A model generated the notes under the pieces. It was not told where the DNA came from. It saw only the letters and a list, made by a program, of their open reading frames with translations, and made no database searches. The translations under genes and the position numbers were made by a program. Source: Hydractinia symbiolongicarpus (lineage: Eukaryota; Cnidaria; Hydrozoa; Anthoathecata; Hydractiniidae). Taken from it: a stretch of DNA of 64,000 nt. The DNA is taken from assembly GCF_029227915.1 (NCBI RefSeq), contig NC_079883.1, forward strand, positions 20,462,001-20,526,000. Direction: 5' to 3'. Of this stretch, positions 48,640 to 60,540 are shown piece by piece (the first letter of the stretch is position 1; every line of letters begins with the position of its first letter).

Positions 48640-48960
48640 CTGCTTAGTCTAAATTGATATTTTAACTTTCTCTCGTAATAGTGTCCTTTTTTCGAAGATG
48701 TAGGCATATTTTTTCCACAAGATAAAAGAAATGTTTTTTGTCCATTCTGATAAACTCTCAAAATGATTGGTTGTTTTCCACCAATAATTATTGGAAAAGA
48801 TTGTGAAAGCAACCCTGTTCAATCCGTCGTTGCAGCCATTGTCTAACCCAATGCAGTCGCATCAGTTGAGTATCGTCTTCATCGTTTTCATCATCAGAAA
48901 GTAAAGCAATACAAGCCAGTACATGTTTGTTCCTCAACGCCATGCTTATGAAATTTTTCT
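48640..48960 (-). pseudogene. Harbinger (HARBI1-like) transposase N-terminal relic
   Basis: The minus strand reads MALRNKHVLACIALLSDDEN, then RLHWVRQWLQRRIEQGCFHN, then SF.EFIRMDKKHFFYLVEKI and KKDTITRES. The WV..WL.RR...G......FR.(F/Y)LRMD...F..L...I..KDT..RE series is the N-terminal part of PIF/Harbinger transposases. A stop after HNLFQ and loss of the DDE region mark it as dead. Confidence 0.7.
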
Positions 48961-49489
48961 GCGTCATTGATCAATTTTGCTGCAAACATCTTGCAACAAA
49001 ATTTTGCTGATGCGCCTGCTGAAAAATGTTGTTCTTGGCCCCGCGGCTTAAGTTTTACCAACATTTACCTTTTGGCGATAGACTTTAGGGAAAATTAATG
49101 GACAATTTTTTTTCAAAGCTATTTGGAGGTAAAAGTTTTCCTTCTTGTAACAAACTATTAAATTCCAAATGTAAACTGAAAATATGCAACATTTGTAATC
49201 TCCTTCGCATATAGAATTTTCTTACTCTAAACACTTTTGCCCCACTCGGGGTATGATTTTAAACAGCGACTCTCGGCAGCAAGTCCCGGGAGAAAATGGG
49301 AACGACTTCATTTAGCACCGGGCTAAGTGGTCCCGACACACGACGTACAACATAACTAGTACCCTTCATACTTTATCGATATTAAAAGTCCGACAGACGT
49401 TCAGTCATACTTCTCCAACCAAATGGACCCGACAAATGAAACCGCATTATCCGACATCCTCTCTATATAACAAATACATATTTTTTCTG

Positions 49490-51515
49490 TCAATAATCCA
49501 TAACCAACGTAATATCGCATAATACTGCATAATACTGCATAATACCTTTATAATTCATAAAAAATACATAAATTTTCTGTCGATGGCCATACCAACGTAA
49601 TATCGCATAATACTGCATAATACTGCATAATACCTTCATAATTCAAAAAAAATACATAAATTTTCTGTCGATGGCCATACCAACGTAATATCGCATAATA
49701 CTGCATAATACCTTCATAATACTCTCTGTCGTTACATAAAAAATACATATTTTTTCTGTCGATGGCCATACCAACGTAATATCGCATAATACTGCATAAT
49801 ACTGCATAATACCTTCATAATTCATAAAAAATACATAAATTTTCTGTCGATGGCCATACCAACGTAATATCGCATAATACTGCATAATACCTTCATAATA
49901 CTCTCTGTCGTTACATAAAAAATACATATTTTTTCTGTCGATGGCCATACCAACGTAATATCGCATAATACTGCATAATACTGCATAATACCTTCATAAT
50001 ACTCTCTGTCGTTACATAAAAAATACATATTTTTTCTGTCGATGGCCATAACAACGTAATATCGCATAATACTGCATAATACCTTCATAATTCATAAAAA
50101 ACACATAAATTTTCTGTCGATGGCCATACCAACGTAATATCGCATAATACTGCATAATACTGCATAATACCTTTATAATTCAAAAAAAGTACTTAAATTT
50201 TCTGTCGATGGCCATAACAACGTAATATCGCATAATACTGCATAATACCTTCATAATTCATAAAAAACACATAAATTTTCTGTCGATGGCCATACCAGCG
50301 TAATATCGCATAATACTGCATAATACCTTCATAATACTCTCTGTCGTTACATAAAAAATACATATTTTTTCTGTCAATAATCCATAACCAACGTAATATC
50401 GCATAATACTGCATAATACTGCATAATACCTTTATAATTCAAAAAAAGTACATAAATTTTCTGTCGATGGCCATAACAACGTAATATCGCATAATACTGC
50501 ATAATACCTTCATAATTCAAAAAAAGTACTTAAATTTTCTGTCGATGGCCATAACAACGTAATATCGCATAATACTGTATAATACCTTCATAATTCATAA
50601 AAAACACATAAATTTTCTGTCGATGGCCATACCAACGTAATATCGCATAATACTGCATAATACTGCATAATACCTTTATAATTCAAAAAAAGTACTTAAA
50701 TTTTCTGTCGATGGCCATAACAACGTAACATCGCATAATACTGCATAATACTGCATAATACCTTTATAATTCAAAAAAAGTACTTAAATTTTCTGTCGAT
50801 GGCCATAACAACGTAATATCGCATAATACTGCATAATACCTTCATAATTCATAAAAAACACATAAATTTTCTGTCGATGGCCATACCAACGTAATATCGC
50901 ATAATACTGCATAATACTGCATAATACCTTTATAATTCAAAAAAAGTACTTAAATTTTCTGTCGATGGCCATAACAACGTAATATCGCATAATACTGCAT
51001 AATACTGCATAATACCTTTATAATTCAAAAAAAGTACTTAAATTTTCTGTCGATGGCCATACCAACGTAATATCGCATAATACTGCATAATACTGCATAA
51101 TACCTTTATAATTCAAAAAAAGTACTTAAATTTTCTGTCGATGGCCATAACAACGTAATATCGCATAATACTGCATAATACTGCATAATACCTTTATAAT
51201 TCAAAAAAAGTACTTAAATTTTCTGTCGATGGCCATAACAACGTAATATCGCATAATACTGCATAATACCTTCATAATTCATAAAAAACACATAAATTTT
51301 CTGTCGATGGCCATATTAACGTAATATCGCATAATACTGCATAATACTGCATAATACCTTCATAATTCATAAAAAGTACATAAATTTTCTGTCGATGGCC
51401 ATACCAACGTAATATCGCATAATACTGCATAATACCTTCATAATAATGTCTGTCGCTTCATAAAAACTACATATTTTTTCTGTCGATGGCCATAACCAAC
51501 GTAATATTCCAGAAT
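49490..51515. repeat. Satellite array, about two dozen copies of an ~80-100-bp unit
   Basis: Each unit has TTCTGTCGATGGCCATACCA, then CGTAATATCGCATAA, one or two copies of a TACTGCATAA decamer, TACCTTCATAA and a TTCATAAAAAATACATAAAT spacer; some units add TACTCTCTGTCGTTACATAA. Copy lengths differ mainly by the number of decamers and by that insert, suggesting a higher-order pattern. Minus-strand frames across it are accidental products of the repeat. Confidence 0.92.
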
Positions 51516-51519
51516 ATTT

Positions 51520-53330
51520 CGCATAACTGCCATTTACGGAAAGCTGTTTTTATAAAGTAGACAAAGTTTGAGGTTGGATACACATCCATACACAAACAGA
51601 AACGATATTTCGCTCAAATATCCTTTTGCAACAAGACATAATAACGGCCCTATTGCAGGCTAAACAAAGAGGCGTTTTTGTACAATATATTGAACAGGCG
51701 GTGGTGTTCTATGCCCACCGATAGCCAATAGAAAAGATATTTTGGACTAATACCCCCGCGAAATTACATATCACAAGTCCTAAAAAATGCAAATCTGAGG
51801 CAAGGCATTATACTATAAATTTACCGGGCTTTACTGTTATGTACTTATCCGTGCAGCAGTAGAAACAAGTGTCCTCCCTGAAAATGACGCATCAAAAGCG
51901 CTAAAGCAGGCCAATCAATCCAAAGACATTACGTGTGTTTTTTATTTCTTTTTTTCGGTGCAGTATTTCAATAGTATAGCTTGATTAGTTCTTAAACCAA
52001 ATGAATTCTTAGATGCATAAAAATTTAAATGTTCCAATGATTTTTGTCCGACTGAAGAAGCTGCTGCCGTAGAGAAGCTATATCACATTAAAGTTTAGAG
52101 CCGTTTACGATGAAATTATTCCATTGTTTGTAGTTAAAATTTGACAGGTCATAACTTTTTTTCGGCAAAGGCTCTTAGGCTGAAATTCTGTAGAAGGCAT
52201 GTCAGTAATATAACGTATCATTAGGAAAAAGATGGAAGAATTCCAAATTAAAAGTCAAAACTTCTATTTACATGGAACAAAGATGTTCCAAAAAGGCATA
52301 AGTATAAAATTTATCTCATTTAAAGAGTCTCCGTAGATTTGATATTCCATTGAAGTTAGGATCAGAGTACAAAAGCTGAAAATAGTTCTAAATAATGTAA
52401 TTATTATTGGCTATTGTTAAAAAATCATATGGTGAGTTAACAAGATCAACTTTATGAGCAACTGACCGAAAAACCAATAGACGTATGATATCGTTAGTCT
52501 TTTTATTAATAGCGGTATTTTGCCTGTTTGTCCGCGAAAAGCGCGTCCTGTTAATTAATCACGAAATTCTTATATCTGCACAAAATACCAAATGCGATAT
52601 ATATTTACCGACTTTGTTTTATTCTCCCGCGTGTAGCATTCAATTGCAACGCCTGATTTTTTTTGAAAAACCAATCCGAGATTTTGCAGCCACGACAAAG
52701 GGATGTGTAAAGCAGAGAGCAGTGTTATTACGGCCATTTTCAAAGTTGCGTAACGTTGACGTTGCTAAGTCTGTCCTTGTTTTTTTATATATTTTTACAT
52801 TGCTTGGAAGCCTCGACTTTCGAATTACAAATCCCACATTAAAAAGAAGATACCATCTTGCAAAGTTGTGAAACATTTTATTGATGAATGCCCTAATGCC
52901 TCCGTGCAAAATATTGGGTTTATTATAGTTGATGTTGTGAACAATGGAGAGAATTTAACAAACAGGCAAATTGATAGTTTGCTATTAGATAAAGAAAAAT
53001 TCTGGATAGGGACACTCGTCACACAACATCAGGGACTTAATGGTTCTCATGACTGGAATAGAACTAAAAGAACAGAAAAATGCAAGTTGTAGAAACCGTG
53101 TGTTAAGTTGATAGTAGGATGATGGTGATGGAAACCAGTTTTAAACCCTTGTGTATTTAATTGTATATAATTTATTTTTATCACTATATAAGATATTTTA
53201 ATTGTTAATACTGTATTGTAAGCGATACTGAAGAAGTCAGTCGATGAACTGACGAAAATTTTAAATAATAAAATCTTTTTACTTAATTCTTGATGTAGTC
53301 ATCTATCTTGTTGGTTATTCCTATAGCTAC
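51520..53330. other. Gene-free stretch with a Helitron-5'-like segment
   Basis: No gene recognised. 52490-52640 resembles the Helitron 5' region at 57.5 kb (TTATTAATAGCGGTATTTTG, GTCCGCGAAAAGCGCGTCCTG, ATGCGATATAT) but is diverged. Confidence 0.35.
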
Positions 53331-53344
53331 AATTTGTGTTCATA

Positions 53345-53363
53345 TATATATATATATATATTT
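53345..53363. repeat. (TA)n microsatellite
   Basis: About nine TA units. A similar run occurs at ~54514-54530. Confidence 0.8.
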
Positions 53364-53384
53364 CAAAAATCGAATTTACTAAAA

Positions 53385-53640
53385 CAACTGAATTTTATAT
53401 GTATGGATTGCTTCTTAATACCGGTAAATTATCTCCGTAAATGTTTTTTCTAAAGACCGAATTTACTAAAAGAACTGAATATCATGGATTGCTTGTATGG
53501 ATTGCTTCTTAATGCGGGTAAATTATCTCCCCAAACGTGTTTTTTTCAAAGACCGAATTTACTGAAACAATGTGTATGGATTGCTTTTAAATACGGGAAA
53601 TTCATCCCTAAGCTTTTTTTGTGGTTAATCAAAACAAGCT
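53385..53640. repeat. Tandem repeat, three ~82-bp units
   Basis: The unit contains GTATGGATTGCTTCTTAAT, GGTAAATTATCTCC and GACCGAATTTACT; starts are near 53407, 53501 and 53580. It appears to be the same family, in the other orientation, as the array at 61555-61915. Confidence 0.7.
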
Positions 53641-54059
53641 GAACTATGGATTTGTTCCCTTTTGGCAGCTTTTCCCAATATGCAAAAAAATATTTCAAAC
53701 GTTTTACACTACGACACAAAATGAAAAATATTCAAAAGGAAGTCGAACGGAAAAATATTTTTAGGCCCTAATTTTTACTTGTCAATTGGACTTTAACTTT
53801 AAGATTGCAAAAGTTAAGGCCTGGTTGACAATTGTCTATCTATCAATAATTTTATATTTTAAATTTAACTGAACCACCATGAATTCGTCATGCTTGCTGT
53901 GAATCTAGGTTATCGCGACTTTGAGTTTCTTCACTAAAGATAAGATAAATAAAAATGGAACAAATCTTATTCGTTAATACGAAAGGGTTTCTTGAGATTG
54001 ATAACAACGAACATTCGAGCATTTCTCTAACATGAAAACAGTTATATGTTCGGACTAAC

Positions 54060-54601
54060 CTTCACTTGTTGTAAAGATTCTTTGTTCTCTAATGCTTTCA
54101 CCATCGTTTCTGTCGGCAATATCTTTTGTCTGTTCTCTATAAACCATAAAAAAAGCACAACATAGCAATTAAATTGTTATATCCAATTAATTATATTCTA
54201 TCACGTTGATTTTTGGACTTTTTAACTGAAAGTAATAGTACGTGCAACCCACTACACAACATTACTTTTATATTTTTTTTCAAATTAAACCTCAAATCAA
54301 ATTTCAAATCTCAAATCAAATTTAATAAAAACTTACCATTGGCTGCCTAACCCAGTATTTTCCTTTTGGCATTACAGCATTTATCTAAACAAAATTACTT
54401 AAATAGTTATGTGAATGTTTTACAAAGATTTTCCTAAAAAAAATAAGTTTCCTCAAATAATTATTTTTTAACATAAAAAATAAATGAATGATAAACATTT
54501 ATCTTATATACATTATATATATATATATAACAGGCAAAGTGGATATGTTCATTTTCCTTTGATCTTACCGAAATTTTCTTTGAAGTAACTGAAAAATGCA
54601 T
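54060..54601 (-). CDS. Two to three short exons of an unidentified gene
   Basis: Exon-like blocks with clean splice sites: 54060-54134 (NRQKILPTETMVKALENKES, donor GTTAGT), 54337-54384 (INAVMPKGKYWVRQPM, acceptor TTTAG, donor GTAAGT) and, less sure, one ending at a GTAAGA donor at about 54570 that could start with ATG at 54599-54601 (MHFSVTSKKIS). Phases join as 0-0, and the peptides look like ordinary protein. I do not recognise the family and found no continuation downstream. Possibly a small gene or part of one. Confidence 0.4.
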
Positions 54602-54714
54602 GTCTAATATGTTAAATTTTCTGACGTTACGGCGCGACGTCAATAAGACTACTTCAACGTTAATATTCTATATTAAATAAATGAAGCCATTACAGTGCAC
54701 TTAAAGCTTTGAGG

Positions 54715-55068
54715 CCAAATAACTTGAAAACGAGGTGGTGACGTCAGTGATTTTTTACCACGTAAGTAACTAGGGACCACCCGGGACCAATTTGGGTAAG
54801 TTTCCCAAGCCTGGGTCCCCGAATCCGTTTCGGAATGGAAAGGTTGAGGACGTCATCACAAAACCTTCAAACCCCAATATCTCTGCAACCGCCAAATAAC
54901 TTGAAAACGAGGTGGTGACGTCAGTGATTTTTCACCACGTAAGTAACTAGGGACCACCCGGGACCAATTTGGGTAAGTTTCCCAAGCCTGGGTCCCCGAA
55001 TCCGTTTCGGAATGGAAAGGTTGAGGACGTCATCACAAAACCTTCAAACCCCAATATCTCTGCAACCG
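54715..55068. repeat. Near-identical 177-bp tandem duplication
   Basis: 54715-54891 and 54892-55068 differ by a single base in my reading (TTTTTTACC versus TTTTTCACC). The unit carries two palindromic TGACGTCA-like words. It is a very recent duplication. Confidence 0.92.
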
Positions 55069-55069
55069 T

Positions 55070-57220
55070 TTGTCAAAAGTCCATGTTCCTATACATTTTC
55101 TTGATCTGCATTTCAAGATCTATACGATGAATGCATCGGCTGTACGAATTAAGAAATTTTTTTGGAACTTTTGGTAGGGACTTTGCTGACGTCAGAAAAA
55201 TTTTTAAGCCCTTATATCTCCCTAAGCGTTTGTCAAAAACATACGATACCATACATTATTTTGGTCAACGTTTCAACCTCCACACCTTACAGACAACGAA
55301 TGACTAATTTTAACCAATTTTCTTTTTGTATATGCACTGCTGACGTCGGCAAAAAATCTAAAGCAACCTATTTTTCCATTGTTCTTCTGCCTTAGTGGAT
55401 TTTCACATGGGCTTTATCAACTAGTCTTGTATAAGTAATCAGCTAAATTTACACTGAAAACACGATTCTTATACAAGCTGGCACTTTTTTCTTCATACAA
55501 CCCATCACTGCACCTAAATGAACAGGGTCACTTTAGAGAAGGATCATGCAATCATTACATGCAGTCTTTTATGAAGTTTTTTTCCAACAATTTTTTTACT
55601 TCTTTATCCACAGAGACTGTAAATACATTCTCAAACACACATAACTTACTCGTAACACACATTATATTGCCATTACAATCTATGGAAATCTATGTATAGT
55701 TAGTTAAAAAGCCTTAATGACACTGATTTCTCTTGTGTATTTAGTGTTAGTTTATTTCTTTTAATGGTTATCACTTCTGTTGTCCATCTTCTCTTTAATA
55801 ATAGCCGTATTCTGTATATTCAAAATGGTTGTGCGCGGCTTTTATCAGAAAATTTTGGGAAAACCCCGCAGAATCAGATTTTTACCAATGAAGGAAAGAT
55901 AAAGCAATCTGAGCTACGGCCATTTTAAAAGCTGTGGCATTGACGGTTAATCTGTTTTTGTCTTCAAAAAGGTTTTCATTTTTGTTTTTTTACATATTTT
56001 TACATGTTAAGATAAATATATTCTCACGTTTTGTAGCTAAGTACAAATCTCAAACCCAAAAATTTCTTGATTTTTGGCTAGGAACGAAGATTTTTAAGGA
56101 GCATTCTACAATCAGCTAGCTAGCTAGCCTTAGTTATTACTATTCAGTTTAGTATAACAGCTTTATATCCTAGCCAGTATTATTTATTTTTATGTTAAAG
56201 TTGTGTTTACCTAGCTAGCTCCTTAGCTACTTCTGACCAAAAAGTGAAAGTAGCCAAATGCAGTTTGGCTGCAACACAATTCTTAATTCTTATGCTAAAT
56301 GAAGTTAGGCAGATACCACTTTTATTACTGTTATGAAAACTTATGGTGCAAAATAAAATTGCTGAGTATTTTTTTAACTGAACATGATAACAACAGCGGT
56401 TTCCTGGACTTTTTTTAACCGAATTTGCGATGAAGTTCTTTTGAAAAATAGTGTTACGCCTATACTCATGTGTGACATGGTAAATTGGTATTACATCTGT
56501 ATGGATGTGTCACATTATTTACCCGTACTAAATGGTCAGCTAACACTCACCGGGAACATTATCCGAAAAATAAAAAAGGTTTGCCAGAAAGTTTTTGATA
56601 TGACGGGGTAACAACAAATTGTAATCTGTGTTTTTATTTCAGCTTAAGTTGTGGAAAGTTATTTGATAAAAAACATATTACACTGGACACACCATAAAGT
56701 TGTGTGCACTTCATTTGATTTACTACATACTACATAACTTTACTAAAGCGCTTTACCTGAATATGTGGCGCAGTTGACGGCTCTTATTAATCACTCATCC
56801 GGGTGTTCAACGGCGGGTAACAGTTACCTAGCCTTTTTACAGAGTGTATTCTGTGTTCTGTAAACCAAAGATGCAATGTAGTTTTTTTGAAAAGCGTATT
56901 AAGCCTAAAAGCATGTGTGATACAGTTTAGCCAGCTACAACAAAATTCTTAATTAGTAATTCTTATGCCAAAAGCAGGTAGCTACACCAGACTTATTCCG
57001 CAAAATAAAATTGCTGAGCGATTTTTTTAGCTGGACGGGCTGTTTTCTGTGTTTTCACCTAATTGGACGAAAACTTTGTCGGACAAAAGTTTTGTCCGAC
57101 AAAATTTTTCGGACACCTGAAGTTTTCGTCATTTTAGTCCGCGAAAAATTTTGTTCGACGAAAATTTTGTTTATTTTGGATTTTTGTTATTTCTTATTAA
57201 AACAAAGTTTGTACAATAAA
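55070..57220. other. Gene-free stretch, repeat debris
   Basis: A Helitron-like 5' terminus (TCTCTTTAATAATAGCCGTA) starts at 55790. CTAGCTAGCTAG words occur near 56120 and 56212. 57070-57170 has repeated TTTTGTCSGAC/AAAATTTT words. No gene recognised. Confidence 0.35.
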
Positions 57221-57224
57221 AAGT

Positions 57225-57420
57225 TTTCAAATCAAGTGGCAATTCAGTTGAAACGAGGCATTGATCCTGCGGATGTGAAGATTTCCTCAAAGTTGTTAGA
57301 TTTAAAACCAGTCCACGCTTCCTGAATCGTTCAACTTTACCACTATTTAAGCAACGAAGCAGAAATTATCATCAACGGGTTCGATGCATCTTAATTACAA
57401 AAGCTGTTAAAAACGCACAA
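57225..57420 (+). pseudogene. C-terminal fragment of a pogo-group transposase
   Basis: Reads KRGIDPADVKISSKLLDLKP, VHAS, then (after a stop) IVQLYHYLSNEAEIIINGFD. This parallels the C-terminus of the transposase relic at 24.4 kb (VNIPLKLSILKPIHAYWVID, NNPTIICNGFD). Confidence 0.6.
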
Positions 57421-57505
57421 TCTGTTGTGGACATGTTAAAAATCCGGTTACAAGCATTTAAATTCTGTAAGAAGTGAAGGAATGCTTCTGCTGTCCTTCT
57501 TCTCT

Positions 57506-57755
57506 TCTCTTTAATAATAGCCGTATTTTGTCTGTCTGTCCGCGAAAACCGCGTCCTGTTACAGAAACACGAAACACGAAATGCGATATATAAGGGACGG
57601 GCGACCCCGTGGATTTTTCCACGGGTTAACGGCTAGTTAATAATAGCCGTCGTCTGTCTGTCTGCCATTAAAGACGCTTCCTGTTACGAAAACATGAAAT
57701 GCGATATATAAAGGACAGGCGACCCCATGGATTCTTCCACGGGTTAACGACTAGT
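57506..57755 (+). mobile_element. Head-to-tail dimer of a short non-autonomous Helitron-like element
   Basis: Unit 1 (57506-57636) runs from TCTCTTTAATAATAGCCGT to the hairpin CCCGTGGATTTTTCCACGGG (57606-57625), then seven bases and CTAG, followed by T. Unit 2 (57638-57754) follows directly from TAATAATAGCCGTC to a similar hairpin and CTAG. TC at the 5' end and a hairpin just before CTAG|T are the Helitron signature. The units are only ~120-130 bp. Confidence 0.7.
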
Positions 57756-57759
57756 TTGT

Positions 57760-58096
57760 AATAATTGCCGAGTTGTTTGGTTTTAAAAGGAATCGTAGAA
57801 TCGTCCTTTTTCACTGGTGCATGACCGCTCTCCACCACGAGCCTATATCCCACTGACTCAGCCCCTGGCAAACTGTATGGTACTGTCAAAGTACACAAGC
57901 TTAAAACAGACGACGTTGCCGATTTACCTCTCAGACCAATCATCTCAAAGGTTGGAACGGCATCATACGAATCATCATTATTATAAAAATCGCTGAATGT
58001 TTTAAGGGGGCTGGCAGCACATTTTAAAAAGTCCAAATATGATGGAAATCTTTTAAAAAGTGCCAGCGCCCCTAAAATTCTTAGTGTTTTTATCAT
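57760..58096 (-). CDS. Unidentified ORF/exon ending at the Helitron dimer
   Basis: ATG at 58094-58096 opens MIKTLRILGALALFKRF, then a soluble stretch with VPTFEMIGLRGKSATSSVL, LCTLTVPYSLPGAESVGYRL and VVESGHAPVKKDD. Amino acid make-up looks like real protein. The frame runs into the Helitron dimer at ~57757, which replaces whatever followed. An acceptor-like ATTTTAG inside the first codons means it could instead be an internal exon. No family recognised; it may be a gene fragment broken by the Helitron. Confidence 0.35.
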
Positions 58097-58099
58097 ATT

Positions 58100-59310
58100 T
58101 TGTAAAAAGAAAACGGAACTGAGTTATCCCTATTGTGAGAACCAAACTTAACTTTGGAATAATAATGGTTTGAACTAATGTTTAAAATATGTAAACACTA
58201 TAAAAAATATTTCAAAAGAAATAATATATGTTTTCCTTGTTTTAATTTCTTTCGTGTTAATTTCGTAGTCGTTAATTTTGTTCCTTTGGTAATTTCTCTG
58301 ATAAGGTATGTCATTCTTGATTTTAATTCGGAACGTACCGACTTCTAAATTTAATGAATAGAAAAAGTTTTGAACGATCGTAACTTAACGGATAAACATC
58401 GTTTGCCGAGTTATTATTTTAAACAACCCCAAACCACCCTGTCTGCCTGCGTTAAATTTAAAGGTAATATTAAAACAAAACAAACCATATTTTTAATGTT
58501 TTTCTTTTTCTTTTTCCACTTTAAATTATGAAGAACGTTGTGAACTGTTATTTATAGCAGTACATTGTCTTCGTCGGCAGAGTTTGTTGCCTGTGGCAAA
58601 GCGGCTAGCGCTTACTTGACGGCTAAACAAGAGCATAATGCAGCTAATAAAGGAACTTGATCAAGTCCTCGTTACACAGGCGAGGGCGATATCTGTTGTT
58701 AATGTTTTTGCAAACTTGACTTGAAAGTTGTATTTCAAAGCAAGTTATTATTTGTTTACCCTGAGACTATATTTCATAGTGATAAAATCTTTTAAGCATT
58801 ATTTTCAACGAATTGTGAAAACGTGTGGCTAATTTTGATGGAATATACTGATGCATAAGATAACTTTTAACTCAATTTAGCCGGCAAGTTACATCAATAC
58901 AATTTCAATGCTTCCCTAAAAACATTTCGAAAGTTAGCTTAATTACTTTTGGTACAAACATTTTTTCTAAACTTTTTTGTCTTCCAGTTACCAACTTTTT
59001 TACTCACAGCAAAAAAGAAACAGGAGAAACTAAGGAAAAAAGAAAACCGTGTCCTTTATGGTATATCTTTTCTTTCATTAACACTTTTTGCTTTTAGCGC
59101 GCAATCAACTTGCCCGCGCTTCTCTAGAAATTGCTTGAGGAAATCAAAGATGTTTAAAATGCATTTTAGAGGTGATGACTAAAATGAACAATATTAAACT
59201 GACAGATCTTTTTTACTTTAAAATCTTCGACCAAAGATGGAACATGGGGTTGGCTATTTTTTACGCATACTTAAATGTCAAATGGGTATTGCTTGCGCTC
59301 AGCTCGCTAG
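58100..59310. other. Gene-free AT-rich stretch
   Basis: No coding or repeat structure recognised. A plus-strand frame at 58949-59182 (KKKQEKLRKKENR...) looks like low-complexity chance. Confidence 0.3.
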
Positions 59311-59315
59311 TTTCA

Positions 59316-59430
59316 GGGGCGGCGCCACTAGGGGGCTGGGGGTTCAGCCCTCCCTCTTTGAAAGAGAAAAATAACAGAGCTTTTCTGAAGTCCAAGGTGT
59401 GGCCGTTTTACGTTGGCTTCCGTTGCGTTG
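59316..59430. repeat. Dispersed repeat, copy 2 (inverted relative to 48.5 kb)
   Basis: Begins CAGGGGCGGCGCCACTAGGG and continues with CTTTTCTGAAGTCCAAGGTG and a GCCGTTTTACGT segment, as in the reverse complement of 48440-48612. Confidence 0.6.
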
Positions 59431-60118
59431 GCTTGATGTAAGTAAAAAAGCTTGTATGATCTGCTGTTTTCTTTCTTTTTATAAATAACATAACAAAAGA
59501 AAACAATATTTACAATTATTTTCTCTAAAGATACGATGCGCATGGACATAATCGAACAAAAAGATGTCACACCCTTACCAAAATAAAGATATTTGTCAGG
59601 GCTAAAAAAATTCTCACAACAATTAATTTTTTGTCAGAAGGTTTGATTCCACTTCAAAAACGTTATGAGCATTTCCTTATTCTTTCTGTTTGAGAATGCG
59701 CGGGAAAGCAAATCTTGAAAGATGATGTCCGGTTCATTTTATCACAATGTCTAATGTAGAAACTTTACACAGCATAATAACTTGAATAATAAAGGACACT
59801 GAAAAAAGAAATTAATTTTAAACAAAAGATTTTAAAACTTCGTAAAACCATCTCGTACAATAAAATATATCGTAAAATTCCTAGAGTAGACATCTGCTAA
59901 CGTATTTTCCAACTGCACAAAAGGCCACTCCACTAACACTTTCGCGCATTCTTTAAATTTTTCGAACTTTCTTTTTCCAAATCTTGAGACCATGAGTAAT
60001 AAATACAAGAAATTGCGGAGAAAATCAAAACTGACTTGAAGTATAAGAACTTTAATTAAACTTTCTCATAAAATTTGTCCACTTCTGACACTGGCTAATT
60101 TCCAAGGTGAATTTCCAT

Positions 60119-60243
60119 TTAAAAGCGAAAGCGGATCGGAACGGACAACATTAGCGCGCTAATAGCTAAAATTAAATATAACCCTAAACCAACGTAGACA
60201 TCATAAGACGCGATGGTTAACTTGGGCTTCAACTTGTCCAAAT
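60119..60243 (-). CDS. Terminal exon encoding a C-terminal membrane helix
   Basis: After a good acceptor (TTTCTTTTTTCCCTGTTTAG) the exon reads LDKLKPKLTIASYDVYVG and then a strongly hydrophobic helix (LGLYLILAISALMLSV) followed by PIRFRF and TAA at 60119-60121. It looks like the last exon of a single-pass or tail-anchored membrane protein, with a short basic cytosolic end. Upstream exons were not identified because the next kilobase is repeats. The family is unknown. Confidence 0.45.
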
Positions 60244-60540
60244 CTAAACAGGGAAAAAAGAAACAATTTACATATTGGCCTTGCAGCATATTGCGAAAAT
60301 ATTGCAGCATATTATTGCCACAATATAGTTACATATAATAGATATTGATACAGTGTGAATTTATGGTAAGTCGTCCACGTATTACTTCCTGAAAAGAAGG
60401 AAATATAGTATTCAACATGCGTTAGACCTATGTACGTTCCCAAGCCTTGTAGAGATAATAATGTGCTATTCTCCATAAAGCACATTGTAGTGAGACTTAT
60501 CAATGTCTGTTGTCGAGTGTAGCAAGCCCTTTCTTTCCTT

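Noticed and set aside
49548-50414. Several overlapping minus-strand ORFs of 70-110 codons repeating the same peptide
   Set aside because: They are readings of the ~85-bp satellite.
49490-51515. Repeat-spacer pattern that could suggest a CRISPR array
   Set aside because: Units are contiguous, spacers are not unique, and the DNA is eukaryotic with spliced genes.
59320-59345. CTCF-like word (GCCACTAGGGGGC) in the dispersed repeat
   Set aside because: It is part of a repeat end, and CTCF is not known from cnidarians; similarity is likely chance.
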